From the NCBI RefSeq assembly GCF_014170375.1, contig NZ_LZZW01000029.1, positions 1 through 62,500 of the forward strand: a stretch of 62,500 bases of DNA, written 5' to 3'. Under the pieces are notes generated by a model. It was given only the letters and a program-made list of their open reading frames with translations, made no database searches and was not told where the DNA came from. Positions 50,677-58,853 of the stretch are shown piece by piece. A program made the translations under genes and the position numbers. This DNA is from Variovorax sp. UMC13 (GTDB taxonomy: Bacteria; Pseudomonadota; Gammaproteobacteria; Burkholderiales; Burkholderiaceae_C). Positions within the stretch are counted from its first letter, which is position 1. The number at the start of each line of letters is the position of its first letter.

Positions 50677-51582
50677 ATGCCCACCGATCCCGTCCAGCGC
50701 CCGCCGACCATCGATGCACCGGCCGCCGCAAGGTGGGCTCGGCTGCCCGCCGACCCCGCATCCCCGTGGCTGCACGAGGAGATCGGCCGGCGCATGGAGG
50801 ACCGGCTGCAATGGATCACGGCCAAGCCCCAGCGCTGGGCCGACTGGTCGCCCTTGCGCGGTGGGCTGGAAGCGCATGCGCTGGTGGCGCGGCGCTACCG
50901 CGACGCCGTGCCCTACGTGATCGAGCCCGATGCGGCGCTGGCCGCCCGCACCGCCGACGCGCTGAACACGCCCTGGTGGAGCGCGCGCCGCTGGCAGGGC
51001 GTGCGCGCCCGGGTCGAGGCGCCGCCGGAGGCGGGCGTCGACCTGCTGTGGGCCAACATGGCGCTGCACATGGCGGCCGACCCGCAGGCGCTGATCGCCG
51101 AGTGGCACCGGCACCTGGCGACCGACGGTTTCCTGATGTTCTCCTGTCTCGGACCGGACACCCTGCGCGAGCTGCGCGCGCTGTACGAAACGCAGGGCTG
51201 GCCGCCCGCCTGCCACCAGTTCACCGACATGCACGACTGGGGCGACATGCTGGTCGGCGCGGGTTTTGCCGAGCCGATCATGGACATGGAGCGCATCGTG
51301 CTGACCTGGGCCACGCCCGAGGCCGCCTTCGCCGAATTGCGCGGCCTGGGGCGCAATCTGCACCCGGCGCGCTTCGCCGGGCTGCGCGGGCGGGGCTGGC
51401 ACGCTGCACTCGCCGGCGCGCTGGCCGGATCGGCCGCGCAAGCCCCCGATGGCCGCATCTCGATGACCTTCGAAATCATCTACGGCCACGCCTTCAAGCC
51501 GCCGCCGCGCGTCGCGCTGTCCGGCGAAAGCGCCGTTTCCCTGCGCCAGATGCGCGAGATGCTGCAGCGCGGGCGGCCTTGA
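50677..51582 (+). CDS. SAM-dependent methyltransferase, BioC-like
   Basis: 301 residues from the ATG at 50677. The start (EEIGRRMEDRLQWIT) and the C-terminal part (LWANMALHMAADPQALIAEWHRHLATDGFLMFSCLGPDTLRELR, shown in fragments: LLWANMALHM at about 124; FSCLGPDTLREL at about 158) follow the malonyl-ACP O-methyltransferase BioC pattern, but the glycine-rich SAM motif I is poorly preserved. It may be a divergent BioC or another methyltransferase. TATACT at 50662-50667 could be its -10. Its stop codon lies inside the FNR-like box upstream of the oxidase operon. Confidence 0.78.
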   Translation: MPTDPVQRPPTIDAPAAARWARLPADPASPWLHEEIGRRMEDRLQWITAKPQRWADWSPLRGGLEAHALVARRYRDAVPYVIEPDAALAARTADALNTPWWSARRWQGVRARVEAPPEAGVDLLWANMALHMAADPQALIAEWHRHLATDGFLMFSCLGPDTLRELRALYETQGWPPACHQFTDMHDWGDMLVGAGFAEPIMDMERIVLTWATPEAAFAELRGLGRNLHPARFAGLRGRGWHAALAGALAGSAAQAPDGRISMTFEIIYGHAFKPPPRVALSGESAVSLRQMREMLQRGRP

Positions 51583-51616
51583 TCGAGGTCAAATTGTGCA
51601 ACCGACCCGCTACAAT
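51579..51616 (+). promoter_or_regulatory. FNR/ANR-like box and -10 upstream of the oxidase operon
   Basis: TTGAT-CGAG-GTCAA at 51579-51592 matches the FNR consensus TTGAT-N4-ATCAA at nine of ten positions. A TACAAT -10-like hexamer follows at 51611-51616. The box centre is about 37 bases before the expected transcription start, near the position of class II activation sites. Confidence 0.5.
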
Positions 51617-51721
51617 CCGCGGTTGCGTGAACTCCCGGGGCTTTTCCCTCGTTCGATGATTGCCCAGCCCGGCTGAAACGGGTGCGGTGGCCGTCGAAGA
51701 ACCGATCTGCCGAGCTCGTCC

Positions 51722-52198
51722 GTGTCGAATTCCGTGTTTCGTTTTGCCACCGTCTCAGGCCAGAGCATCCACTGGTTCCTGAAGCGCAACTGCTCGGTCA
51801 CCCCGAGTCAGCTGGGGTGGCTCTACGTGTCGCTCTGCGTGATTTCGCTGGGCGTGGGCACGGGTTTCTGGCTGAACGGCGCACCGTTGGTGCTGCCGTT
51901 CGCATGGATCGAACTCATCGCGGTCGGCGTCGCTTTCATGCTGTATGCCAGGCACGCGACCGACGGAGAGCGGATCGAGTTGCAAGGCGGGCGGCTGGTG
52001 GTCGAGCTGGAAAACGGAGGGCGCTGCGAGCGCACGGAGTTCTTGCCGCACCAGGTGAGGGTCGAGCCGCAGATCAGCGATCGTTCGCTGATCGAGGTGT
52101 CGGGGCAGGGTCGGTCGGTCAAGGTGGGGCGCTATGTGCGCCCCGAATTGCGCGCGGCGCTGGCGCGCGAGATTCGCATGGCATTGCGTGGCGTTTGA
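51722..52198 (+). CDS. DUF2244 family membrane protein
   Basis: 158 residues from a GTG at 51722 (a later GTG at 51734 is possible). Two adjacent membrane spans at about 34-52 (LYVSLCVISLGVGTGFWL) and 57-75 (LVLPFAWIELIAVGVAFM) are followed by a cytoplasmic beta-rich tail with RIELQGGRLVVEL and RPELRAALAREIR, typical of DUF2244. The gene regularly precedes coxB in beta-proteobacteria and may take part in oxidase assembly, though its function is not established. It lies 62 bases before coxB. Confidence 0.9.
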   Translation: MSNSVFRFATVSGQSIHWFLKRNCSVTPSQLGWLYVSLCVISLGVGTGFWLNGAPLVLPFAWIELIAVGVAFMLYARHATDGERIELQGGRLVVELENGGRCERTEFLPHQVRVEPQISDRSLIEVSGQGRSVKVGRYVRPELRAALAREIRMALRGV

Positions 52199-52260
52199 GC
52201 GGCGCGGGGCTCGCACCGTGCAGGCCGGTGGGTTAAACGGAAATTGAAGAAGTGAACACG

Positions 52261-53442
52261 ATGAAGAGCATTTGGCGCAACAAGTACAGGCCGGCGAATT
52301 TGCTGCTGGCGGCCAGCGCGGTCCTCGGCGGCGCGGCGCATGCAGTCGAAGACCTGCCGGGCGGTCCACTGGTGCGCCAGCTGAACATGCCGGTCGGCGT
52401 GACCAAGATCGCGCAGGAACAGCATTTCCTGCACACGGTCATGATGATCCTGTGCACCGTGATCTTCATCGCAGTGTTCGCGGTCATGTTCTATTCGATC
52501 TGGAAGCACCGCAAGTCGGTGGGCCACAAGGCCGCCAACTTCCATGAATCGGTGGTGGTCGAAGTGGTCTGGACCATCGTGCCCTTCATCATCGTGATCC
52601 TGATGGCCCTGCCGGCCACCAAGGTGCTGGTGGCCCAGAAGGACACCACCAACGCCGACCTCACCGTCAAGGCCACCGGTTACCAGTGGAAGTGGGGCTA
52701 CGACTACATCACCGGCGAAGGCGAGGGCCTGGGCTTCATCTCGACGCTCGACAGCTCGCACCGCGCGATGTCGAACGCCGGCGCCAAGGGCGAGATCCCG
52801 GCCGACTACCTGTTCAAGGTCGACAACCCGCTGGTGGTGCCGGTCGACAAGAAGATCCGCGTGATCACCACCGCCAACGACGTGATCCACGCTTTTGCCG
52901 TGCCCCAGTTCGGGATCAAGCAGGACGCGATCCCCGGCTTCGTGCGCGACACCTGGTTCCGGGCCGAGAAGGTCGGCGACTACTACGGCCAGTGCCAGGA
53001 ACTCTGCGGCAAGGAGCACGCCTACATGCCGATCCACGTGAAGGTGGTCTCGGCTGCCGACTACACGGCCTGGGTCGACGTCAAGCGCAAGGAAGCCGCC
53101 GCCAAGCTCGACGACCCGAACAAGGTCTGGGCGCTGCCCGAGATGCTGGTGCGTGGCGAGAAGGTCTATGCGGCCAACTGCGCTGCCTGCCACCAGGCCA
53201 ACGGCAAGGGCGCCGGCCCGATCAAGCCGCTCGACGGCTCGGCCAAGGTGCTCGACGCCGACCACACCGATCAGATCAATGTGCTGCTCAAGGGCCAGAA
53301 CAACGGCGCGATGCCGTCCTGGAAGCAGCTGAGCGACACCGACATCGCCGCCGTCGCGACGTACACCAAGAACAGCTGGTCGAACAAGACGGGCCAGTTG
53401 GTGCAGCCGGCCGAAGTGAAGACCGAGCGCGCCAAGCTCTAA
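52261..53442 (+). CDS. coxB: Cytochrome c oxidase subunit II with fused cytochrome c (caa3 type)
   Basis: 393 residues from the ATG at 52261, which has GAAGAAG eight to nine bases upstream; a GTG at 52252 is an alternative. Signal-like N-terminus, two membrane spans (about 62-85 and 103-125), then the CuA domain with Cys245 and Cys249 (CQELCGKEHAYMP) and a His in VIHAFAVPQ. A C-terminal class I cytochrome c domain has its heme site at Cys307-Cys310-His311 (CAACH) and a likely Met ligand in GAMPSW. The fusion marks a caa3-type oxidase that accepts electrons directly from soluble or membrane cytochrome c. Confidence 0.96.
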   Translation: MKSIWRNKYRPANLLLAASAVLGGAAHAVEDLPGGPLVRQLNMPVGVTKIAQEQHFLHTVMMILCTVIFIAVFAVMFYSIWKHRKSVGHKAANFHESVVVEVVWTIVPFIIVILMALPATKVLVAQKDTTNADLTVKATGYQWKWGYDYITGEGEGLGFISTLDSSHRAMSNAGAKGEIPADYLFKVDNPLVVPVDKKIRVITTANDVIHAFAVPQFGIKQDAIPGFVRDTWFRAEKVGDYYGQCQELCGKEHAYMPIHVKVVSAADYTAWVDVKRKEAAAKLDDPNKVWALPEMLVRGEKVYAANCAACHQANGKGAGPIKPLDGSAKVLDADHTDQINVLLKGQNNGAMPSWKQLSDTDIAAVATYTKNSWSNKTGQLVQPAEVKTERAKL

Positions 53443-53490
53443 ACAAGAGGCCCAGCGCCCCGCGACGAAGAAATTGCAAGGAACATTGAA

Positions 53491-55122
53491 ATGAGTGCAG
53501 TCCTCGACCCACACGGTCACGCCCACGGCGACCACGCGCACGACGACCACCACCACGCGCCCACCGGCTGGCGCCGCTGGCTGTTCGCGACCAACCACAA
53601 GGACATCGGTACGCTGTACCTGCTGTTCTCGTTCACCATGCTGATGGTGGGCGGCGTGCTGGCGCTGCTGATCCGTGCCGAGCTGTTCCAGCCCGGCCTG
53701 CAACTCGTGAACCCCGAGCTGTTCAACCAGTTCACGACCATGCACGGTCTGATCATGGTGTTCGGCGCGATCATGCCGGCCTTCGTGGGCTTCGCGAACT
53801 GGATGATCCCGCTGCAGATCGGCGCGTCCGACATGGCCTTCGCGCGGATGAACAACTTCAGCTTCTGGCTGATGATCCCCGCCGCGCTGATGCTGGTGGG
53901 CTCGTTCTTCATGCCCGGCGGCGCCCCCGCGGCCGGCTGGACGCTCTACGCACCGCTGACGCTGCAGATGGGCCCGTCGATGGACGCGGGCATCTTCGCG
54001 ATGCACATCCTCGGCGCCTCGTCGATCATGGGCTCGATCAACATCATCGTGACCATCCTCAACATGCGCGCCCCCGGCATGACGCTGATGAAGATGCCGA
54101 TGTTCTGCTGGACCTGGCTCATCACCGCCTACCTGCTGATCGCCGTGATGCCCGTGCTCGCCGGCGCCATCACCATGACGCTGACCGACCGCCACTTCGG
54201 CACCAGCTTCTTCAACCCCGCCGGCGGCGGCGACCCGGTGATGTACCAGCACATCTTCTGGTTCTTCGGCCACCCCGAGGTCTACATCATGATCTTGCCG
54301 GCCTTCGGCATCGTGAGCCAGATCGTGCCGGCCTTCGCCCGCAAGAAGCTGTTCGGCTACGCCTCGATGGTGTACGCCACCTCGTCGATCGCGATCCTGT
54401 CCTTTATCGTGTGGGCCCACCACATGTTCACCACCGGCATGCCGGTGACCGGCCAGCTGTTCTTCATGTACGCGACCATGCTGATCGCGGTGCCCACGGC
54501 CGTGAAGATCTTCAACTGGATCGCCACGATGTGGCAGGGCTCGATGACCTTCGAGACGCCGATGCTGTTCGCGGTCGGCTTCATCTTCGTGTTCACGATG
54601 GGCGGCTTCACCGGTCTGATCCTGGCCGTGGCGCCGATCGACATCCAGCTGCAGGACACCTACTACGTGGTGGCCCACTTCCACTACGTGCTGGTGGCCG
54701 GTTCGCTGTACGCGATGTTCGCCGGCTTCTACTACTGGTGCCCGAAGTGGACCGGCGTGATGTACAACGAGACCCGCGGCAAGATCCACTTCTGGTGGTC
54801 GCTGATCTCCTTCAACATCACCTTCTTCCCGATGCACTTCCTGGGCCTGGCCGGCATGCCGCGCCGCTATGCCGACTACCCGATGCAGTTCGCCGACTTC
54901 AATGCGGTGGCCTCGGTCGGCGCCTTCGGCTTCGGTCTGGCACAGGTCTACTTCTTCTTCTTCGTCGTGCTGCCCGCGATGCGCGGCAAGGGCGAGCCTG
55001 CCGCGGCCAAGCCGTGGGAAGCCGCCGAAGGCCTCGAGTGGGAAGTGCCGTCGCCGGCGCCCTTCCACACCTTCGAGACCCCGCCCAAGCTCGACGCGAC
55101 CGCCACCAAGGTGATCGGCTGA
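53491..55122 (+). CDS. coxA: Cytochrome c oxidase subunit I
   Basis: 543 residues, about 12 membrane spans. Low-spin heme a ligands His85 (MHGLIMVF) and His398, high-spin heme a3 ligand His396 (VAHFHYVL), CuB ligands His261 with the cross-linked Tyr (GHPEVY) and His310-His311 (AHHMFTTG). It contains the D- and K-channel type residues expected of A-family oxidases. An N-terminal histidine-rich stretch (HGHAHGDHAHDDHHHA, about 8-23) is a conspicuous possible metal-binding tail in the cytoplasm. AAGGAA precedes the ATG. Forms the catalytic core with CoxB and CoxC. Confidence 0.97.
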   Translation: MSAVLDPHGHAHGDHAHDDHHHAPTGWRRWLFATNHKDIGTLYLLFSFTMLMVGGVLALLIRAELFQPGLQLVNPELFNQFTTMHGLIMVFGAIMPAFVGFANWMIPLQIGASDMAFARMNNFSFWLMIPAALMLVGSFFMPGGAPAAGWTLYAPLTLQMGPSMDAGIFAMHILGASSIMGSINIIVTILNMRAPGMTLMKMPMFCWTWLITAYLLIAVMPVLAGAITMTLTDRHFGTSFFNPAGGGDPVMYQHIFWFFGHPEVYIMILPAFGIVSQIVPAFARKKLFGYASMVYATSSIAILSFIVWAHHMFTTGMPVTGQLFFMYATMLIAVPTAVKIFNWIATMWQGSMTFETPMLFAVGFIFVFTMGGFTGLILAVAPIDIQLQDTYYVVAHFHYVLVAGSLYAMFAGFYYWCPKWTGVMYNETRGKIHFWWSLISFNITFFPMHFLGLAGMPRRYADYPMQFADFNAVASVGAFGFGLAQVYFFFFVVLPAMRGKGEPAAAKPWEAAEGLEWEVPSPAPFHTFETPPKLDATATKVIG

Positions 55123-55147
55123 GCGGCCGGACGAACGATTGTCTGCA

Positions 55148-55258
55148 ATGACCCCTGAACAGAAAAAGAGCAACCGGCGCATGGGGCTCACGCTGGCCTC
55201 CATCGCGGTGCTGTTCTTCATCGGTTTCATGGCGCGCATGGTCTGGTTCGGACGCTGA
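55148..55258 (+). CDS. Cytochrome oxidase small assembly protein
   Basis: 36 residues: a charged N-terminus (MTPEQKKSNRRMG) and one membrane span (LTLASIAVLFFIGFMARMVW). It lies between coxA and ctaG, 25 bases after the first and one base before the second, which is the fixed position of the tiny single-span protein called small assembly protein in beta-proteobacterial oxidase operons. It probably helps CtaG or heme/copper insertion; that is inferred from position. Confidence 0.85.
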   Translation: MTPEQKKSNRRMGLTLASIAVLFFIGFMARMVWFGR

Positions 55259-55259
55259 C

Positions 55260-55886
55260 ATGGCACTGGGCTCTTCCCTCCGCCGCGAAAACGTCCGCAT
55301 GGTCGGCAAGCTGACGATCGTCGCCTGTGGCATGTTCGCCTTCGGCTACGGCCTGGTGCCGCTCTATCGCGCGATCTGCGAGATGACCGGCATCAACATC
55401 CTGTCGCTGTCCGAACTGCAGGTGCCCGGTGGCGCCGCGGGCGGCAAGAGCGTGCGGGTGCCGGACAACACGCAGGTCGACACCTCGCGTACCATCACGG
55501 TCGAGTTCGACGCCAACGTGCGTGGCCTCTGGGACTTCAAGCCCGCGCAGCGTTCGATGCAGGTGCACCCGGGCCAGCTGAACACCGTGATGTACGAGTT
55601 CCAGAACACGCAGAACCGTCGCATGGCGGCGCAGGCGATCCCGAGCTATGCGCCGCAGCAGGCGGCGCCGTACTTCAACAAGCTCGAGTGCTTCTGCTTC
55701 AACCAGTACACGCTGGATTCGGGCGAGAAGAAGCAGTGGCCGGTCGCCTTCGTGATCGACCCCAAGATTTCCAAGGACGTGAAGACCATCACGCTGTCGT
55801 ACACCTTCTTCGAGGTGGGCGGCAAGACGCCCGCGGCACCGACGGCCTCGGCCGCGCCGCTGGTGGGTGAGGAGCCGCGCTCGTGA
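55260..55886 (+). CDS. ctaG: Cytochrome c oxidase assembly protein CtaG (Cox11)
   Basis: 208 residues. One N-terminal membrane span (about 17-35, LTIVACGMFAFGYGLVPLY) is followed by a periplasmic immunoglobulin-like domain. The copper motif is Cys144-Phe-Cys146 (ECFCFNQ), with the conserved YRAICEMTG just after the span (Cys about 40) and FFEV near the C-terminus. CtaG delivers copper to the CuB site of subunit I. The stop overlaps the start of the DUF2970 gene (GTGA). Confidence 0.96.
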   Translation: MALGSSLRRENVRMVGKLTIVACGMFAFGYGLVPLYRAICEMTGINILSLSELQVPGGAAGGKSVRVPDNTQVDTSRTITVEFDANVRGLWDFKPAQRSMQVHPGQLNTVMYEFQNTQNRRMAAQAIPSYAPQQAAPYFNKLECFCFNQYTLDSGEKKQWPVAFVIDPKISKDVKTITLSYTFFEVGGKTPAAPTASAAPLVGEEPRS

Positions 55887-56092
55887 GTCCGGCTGCCGCA
55901 CCCCGCAAGGGCTCCATCTGGCGCACCGTCAAGGCGGTGGCCTGGGGCTTCTTCGGCGTGCGCAAGAACAGCGCCTATCAGGAAGACATCGCCCGGCTCA
56001 CGCCGCTGCACATCGTGGCCGTGGGCCTGGTGGCGGTGGCGGTGTTCGTCGGCGCGCTGATCGTGCTGGTCAAGTACGTGGTTGCGGCCTGA
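55883..56092 (+). CDS. DUF2970 family small membrane protein
   Basis: 69 residues from a GTG that overlaps the ctaG stop. The N-terminal SIWRTVKAVAWGFFGVRKN block and the DIARLTPLHIVAVG block are characteristic of DUF2970, followed by one membrane span (about 43-65, VAVGLVAVAVFVGALIVLV). It is regularly found between ctaG and subunit III in beta-proteobacteria, suggesting an assembly or stability role that is not established. Confidence 0.9.
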   Translation: MSPAAAPRKGSIWRTVKAVAWGFFGVRKNSAYQEDIARLTPLHIVAVGLVAVAVFVGALIVLVKYVVAA

Positions 56093-56150
56093 GGCCACGA
56101 CAAGAGTTGCCCCATAGAAACGAAAACGAGAGAGAAAGCCAGGAACGGAT

Positions 56151-57032
56151 ATGAGTTCAACCACCCACGGCACCACGCCTTATTACTTCGTGCCCGGGCC
56201 GTCGCGCCACCCGATCATGGCGGCCATCGGCCTGTTCTTCGTGATCCTGGGTGCGGGGCAGTGGATCAACGCGCACCAATGGGGCGCCTACTCGCTGGCC
56301 TTCGGCCTGCTGTGGTGGTGGGTCGTGCTCTACCAATGGTTCAGCGAATCGATCCGTGAAAGCGAAAGCGGGCAGTACGGTCACAAGATCGACCTGTCCT
56401 ACCGCTGGAGCATGAGCTGGTTCATCTTCTCGGAAGTGATGTTCTTCGGCGCCTTCTTCACCGCGCTGTGGTGGACCCGCACGCACTCGCTGCCGGCGCT
56501 CGGCAGCCTGGACAACGCGCTGCTGTGGCCCGACTTCAAGGCCGTGTGGCCCAGCGTCGCGGCCGGCGTGACCGGTTCGCCGGCCGGCATCGTCGAGCCC
56601 TTCCAGACCGTCGGCCCCTTTTGGCTGCCGACCATCAACACCGCGCTGCTGCTGAGCTCGGGCGTGACCCTGACGATCGCCCACCACGCGCTGCGTGCCG
56701 ACCACCGTGCCCAGTGCATCCGCTTCATGTGGCTGACCGTGGTGCTGGGCATCGTGTTCCTGGGCGTCCAGGGCTACGAGTACTACCACCTGTACACCGA
56801 ACTGAACCTCAAGCTCAGCTCGGGTGCCTACGGTTCGACCTTCTTCATGCTGACCGGCTTCCACGGCCTGCACGTGTTCATCGGCATGCTGATGCTGCTG
56901 TTCATCACGCTGCGCCTGCAGAAGGGCCACTTCACGGCCGAGCGCCACTTCGGCTTCGAAGGCGCGGCCTGGTACTGGCACTTCGTCGACGTGGTGTGGT
57001 TGGGCCTCTACTTCCTGGTCTACTGGCTTTGA
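56151..57032 (+). CDS. coxC: Cytochrome c oxidase subunit III
   Basis: 293 residues with seven predicted membrane spans. Conserved subunit III blocks include YYFVPGPSRHPIM near the N-terminus, RWSMSWFIFSEVMFFGAFF (about 84-102), LPTINTALLLSSGVTLTIAHHAL (shown in part as TINTALLLSSGVT, about 161), GFHGLHVFIGM (about 238) and the C-terminal EGAAWYWHFVDVVWL segment with a lipid-binding role. It stabilises subunit I and supports proton uptake. GAGAGAAAG precedes the ATG. A terminator follows, so coxBA to coxC can be one transcript. Confidence 0.97.
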   Translation: MSSTTHGTTPYYFVPGPSRHPIMAAIGLFFVILGAGQWINAHQWGAYSLAFGLLWWWVVLYQWFSESIRESESGQYGHKIDLSYRWSMSWFIFSEVMFFGAFFTALWWTRTHSLPALGSLDNALLWPDFKAVWPSVAAGVTGSPAGIVEPFQTVGPFWLPTINTALLLSSGVTLTIAHHALRADHRAQCIRFMWLTVVLGIVFLGVQGYEYYHLYTELNLKLSSGAYGSTFFMLTGFHGLHVFIGMLMLLFITLRLQKGHFTAERHFGFEGAAWYWHFVDVVWLGLYFLVYWL

Positions 57033-57050
57033 GCATTCCGACCGGTCCGA

Positions 57051-57077
57051 AAAAAAAGCGCCGGAAGGCGCTTTTTT
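57051..57077. terminator. Rho-independent terminator after coxC
   Basis: AGCGCC-GGAA-GGCGCT stem flanked by an A-run and six T, so it may act in both directions between coxC and the convergent DUF2909 gene. Confidence 0.9.
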
Positions 57078-57118
57078 CATGGTCGCCCTGGTCCTGGTGG
57101 ACCTGGAACGAGCACGAT

Positions 57119-57340
57119 CTACTTGCCGATCGGCAGCCCGCCGGGCGTGATGTAGCCCAGCTTCCAGCCCAGCAGCACGCAGAGGAACAAAAGGACCGAC
57201 AGGCCGATCCGAACCGTGAGGGCGCGCACCATGCCGCCGCTCTTGGCGCGGCCATCCCGGCCGTCTTTCATCATGAAGAACAGGGCCCAGCCCAGGCTGG
57301 CCAGGATGCCCGCGAACGCAAGGGCGAGGACGTATTTCAT
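57119..57340 (-). CDS. Twin transmembrane protein, DUF2909 family
   Basis: 73 residues with two membrane spans (about 4-23, VLALAFAGILASLGWALFF; and 44-63, IGLSVLLFLCVLLGWKLGY) joined by a charged KDGRDGRAKSGG loop and ending PGGLPIGK, the DUF2909 pattern. It lies head-to-head with surf1 (33 bases between starts) within the oxidase cluster, its usual place in beta-proteobacteria. Longer frames upstream are shadows of surf1. Role unknown. Confidence 0.9.
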   Translation of the reverse strand: MKYVLALAFAGILASLGWALFFMMKDGRDGRAKSGGMVRALTVRIGLSVLLFLCVLLGWKLGYITPGGLPIGK

Positions 57341-57373
57341 GAACCCGATTATCGGCCTCGCGAGGCACCTCCG

Positions 57374-58183
57374 GTGCTGAACGACGTGCCATCCGCGCCC
57401 GTGCGGCCTGCCCGGCGCGGACGCTTCTGGCTGGTCACGCTGGCTGCCGTGCTGACGCTGGCCACCACCGTCTCGCTGGGCCGCTGGCAACTCTCGCGCG
57501 CGGCCCAGAAAGAGGCGCTGCAGGCCGAGATCGATGCGCAGAAGCTGCTGCCGCCGCTCGACCAGGAGGCCTTCCTGGCGCTGGACCAGCCCGCGCAGGC
57601 GCTGCACCGCCCGGTGCACCTGCGCGGCCTCTGGCTGGCGCCGCAGACTGTCTACCTGGACAACCGCCAGATGCGTGGCGTGCCCGGCTTCTATGTGCTG
57701 ACGCCCTTCGCCATCGAGGGCAGCGAGCAGACGGTGATGATCCAGCGCGGCTGGGTGCAACGCAATTTCACCGACCGCACGCAGCTGGTGCCGGTCGAGA
57801 CGCCCGGCGGCCTGGTCGACGTGACGGCGCTGGTCGCCACGCCGCCCGCGCATCTGTTCGAGCTCGGCAAGGAAGTTCCAGTGGCACCGGCGCCCGAGGG
57901 GCAGCAGCCTGGCGTAGGGTCTTCCCCCATCCGGCAGAATCTGGACCTCGAAGCCTTCCGCGCCGAGACCCGGCTGCCCCTGCGCACCGACCTCTCGCTG
58001 CAGCAGACCGGCGCCGCCTCCGAAGGCCTGCAGCGCGAATGGCCCGCGCCGGCGCTGGGCGTCGAAAAGCACTATGGCTATGCATTCCAGTGGTTCGGCC
58101 TCGCGGCCCTCGTTGTCTTCCTCTATGTCTGGTTCCAACTCATCGCCCCCCGGCGCAGCAAGGCCCGTGATGTCCGCTCCTGA
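57374..58183 (+). CDS. SURF1 family cytochrome oxidase biogenesis protein
   Basis: 269 residues from a GTG at 57374 with GAGG eight bases upstream. Two membrane spans near the ends (about 17-35, FWLVTLAAVLTLATTVSLG; and 245-263, YAFQWFGLAALVVFLYVWF) enclose a periplasmic domain with the SURF1 blocks LGRWQLSRAAQKE, VYLDNRQMRGVPGFYVLTP and IQRGWV. SURF1 helps heme a insertion into subunit I. The stop region overlaps the next gene by 14 bases. Confidence 0.95.
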   Translation: MLNDVPSAPVRPARRGRFWLVTLAAVLTLATTVSLGRWQLSRAAQKEALQAEIDAQKLLPPLDQEAFLALDQPAQALHRPVHLRGLWLAPQTVYLDNRQMRGVPGFYVLTPFAIEGSEQTVMIQRGWVQRNFTDRTQLVPVETPGGLVDVTALVATPPAHLFELGKEVPVAPAPEGQQPGVGSSPIRQNLDLEAFRAETRLPLRTDLSLQQTGAASEGLQREWPAPALGVEKHYGYAFQWFGLAALVVFLYVWFQLIAPRRSKARDVRS

Positions 58184-58847
58184 CGAGCCGCTCGGCCTGA
58201 CCGTGCATTCGATGCCCTCGCCGACCCAGGCGCTGCAGGGCGAAGGCCGCCGCACCGCGCTCGGGCGCTGGAAGATGGCCGCCGTCATGCTCTGCTGCGC
58301 CGCGCCGGTGATCGCTTCCTACTTCACCTATTACGTGGTCCGGCCCGAAGGCCGCAGCGTGTACGGCGAGCTGATCGACCCGCAGCGCCCGTTGCCGGCG
58401 CTGACCGCCACCGCGCGCGACGGCACGCCCACACCGCTGCCCGCGCTCAAGGGCCAGTGGCTGCTGGTGAGCGTGGCCGATGCGGCTTGCGACGCCCTGT
58501 GCGAGCAGCAGCTCTACCTGCAGCGCCAGCTGCGCGAGAGCCTGGGCCGCGAAAAAGACCGGCTCGACCGCGTCTGGTTGGTGAGCGACGCGGCCCCGGT
58601 GCCCGCGCGCCTGGACAACGGCCTGCACGGCGCGACCGTGCTGCGCGTGCCGGCCGCCGACCTCGCGCAGTGGCTGGTGCCCGCGGCCGGCCATGCGCTG
58701 GCCGAGCACCTGTTCGTGGTCGATCCACTCGGCAACCTGATGATGCGCTTCCCGGCCCGCATGGACGCCGAGGGCGCGGGCCATGCCAAGCGCGACCTGG
58801 GGCGCCTGTTGCGGGCCTCGTCGTCCTGGGACGAGGCGGGCCGCTGA
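58170..58847 (+). CDS. SCO/thioredoxin-fold-like membrane protein in the oxidase cluster
   Basis: 225 residues from the ATG at 58170 (GTG at 58167 possible). One membrane span at about 39-58 (MAAVMLCCAAPVIASYFTYY), then a periplasmic thioredoxin-like domain: LPALKGQWLLVSVADAACDALCEQQ at about 90-114 (shown in fragments: KGQWLLVSV, CDALC). CDALC is a CxxxC motif in the place of the SCO copper cysteines, and HLFVVDPLGNLMMRFP (about 180) matches the later strand. No histidine clearly equals the SCO copper ligand apart from the one in AEHLFVV. It could assist copper or redox chemistry in CuA assembly. Confidence 0.82.
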   Translation: MSAPDEPLGLTVHSMPSPTQALQGEGRRTALGRWKMAAVMLCCAAPVIASYFTYYVVRPEGRSVYGELIDPQRPLPALTATARDGTPTPLPALKGQWLLVSVADAACDALCEQQLYLQRQLRESLGREKDRLDRVWLVSDAAPVPARLDNGLHGATVLRVPAADLAQWLVPAAGHALAEHLFVVDPLGNLMMRFPARMDAEGAGHAKRDLGRLLRASSSWDEAGR

Positions 58848-58853
58848 TTCTCG

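Noticed and set aside
52132..55266. A 1044-codon minus-strand frame over coxB and coxA
   Set aside because: Shadow of two well-identified oxidase genes; composition is His/Asp/Arg/Val-rich low complexity without recognisable motifs.
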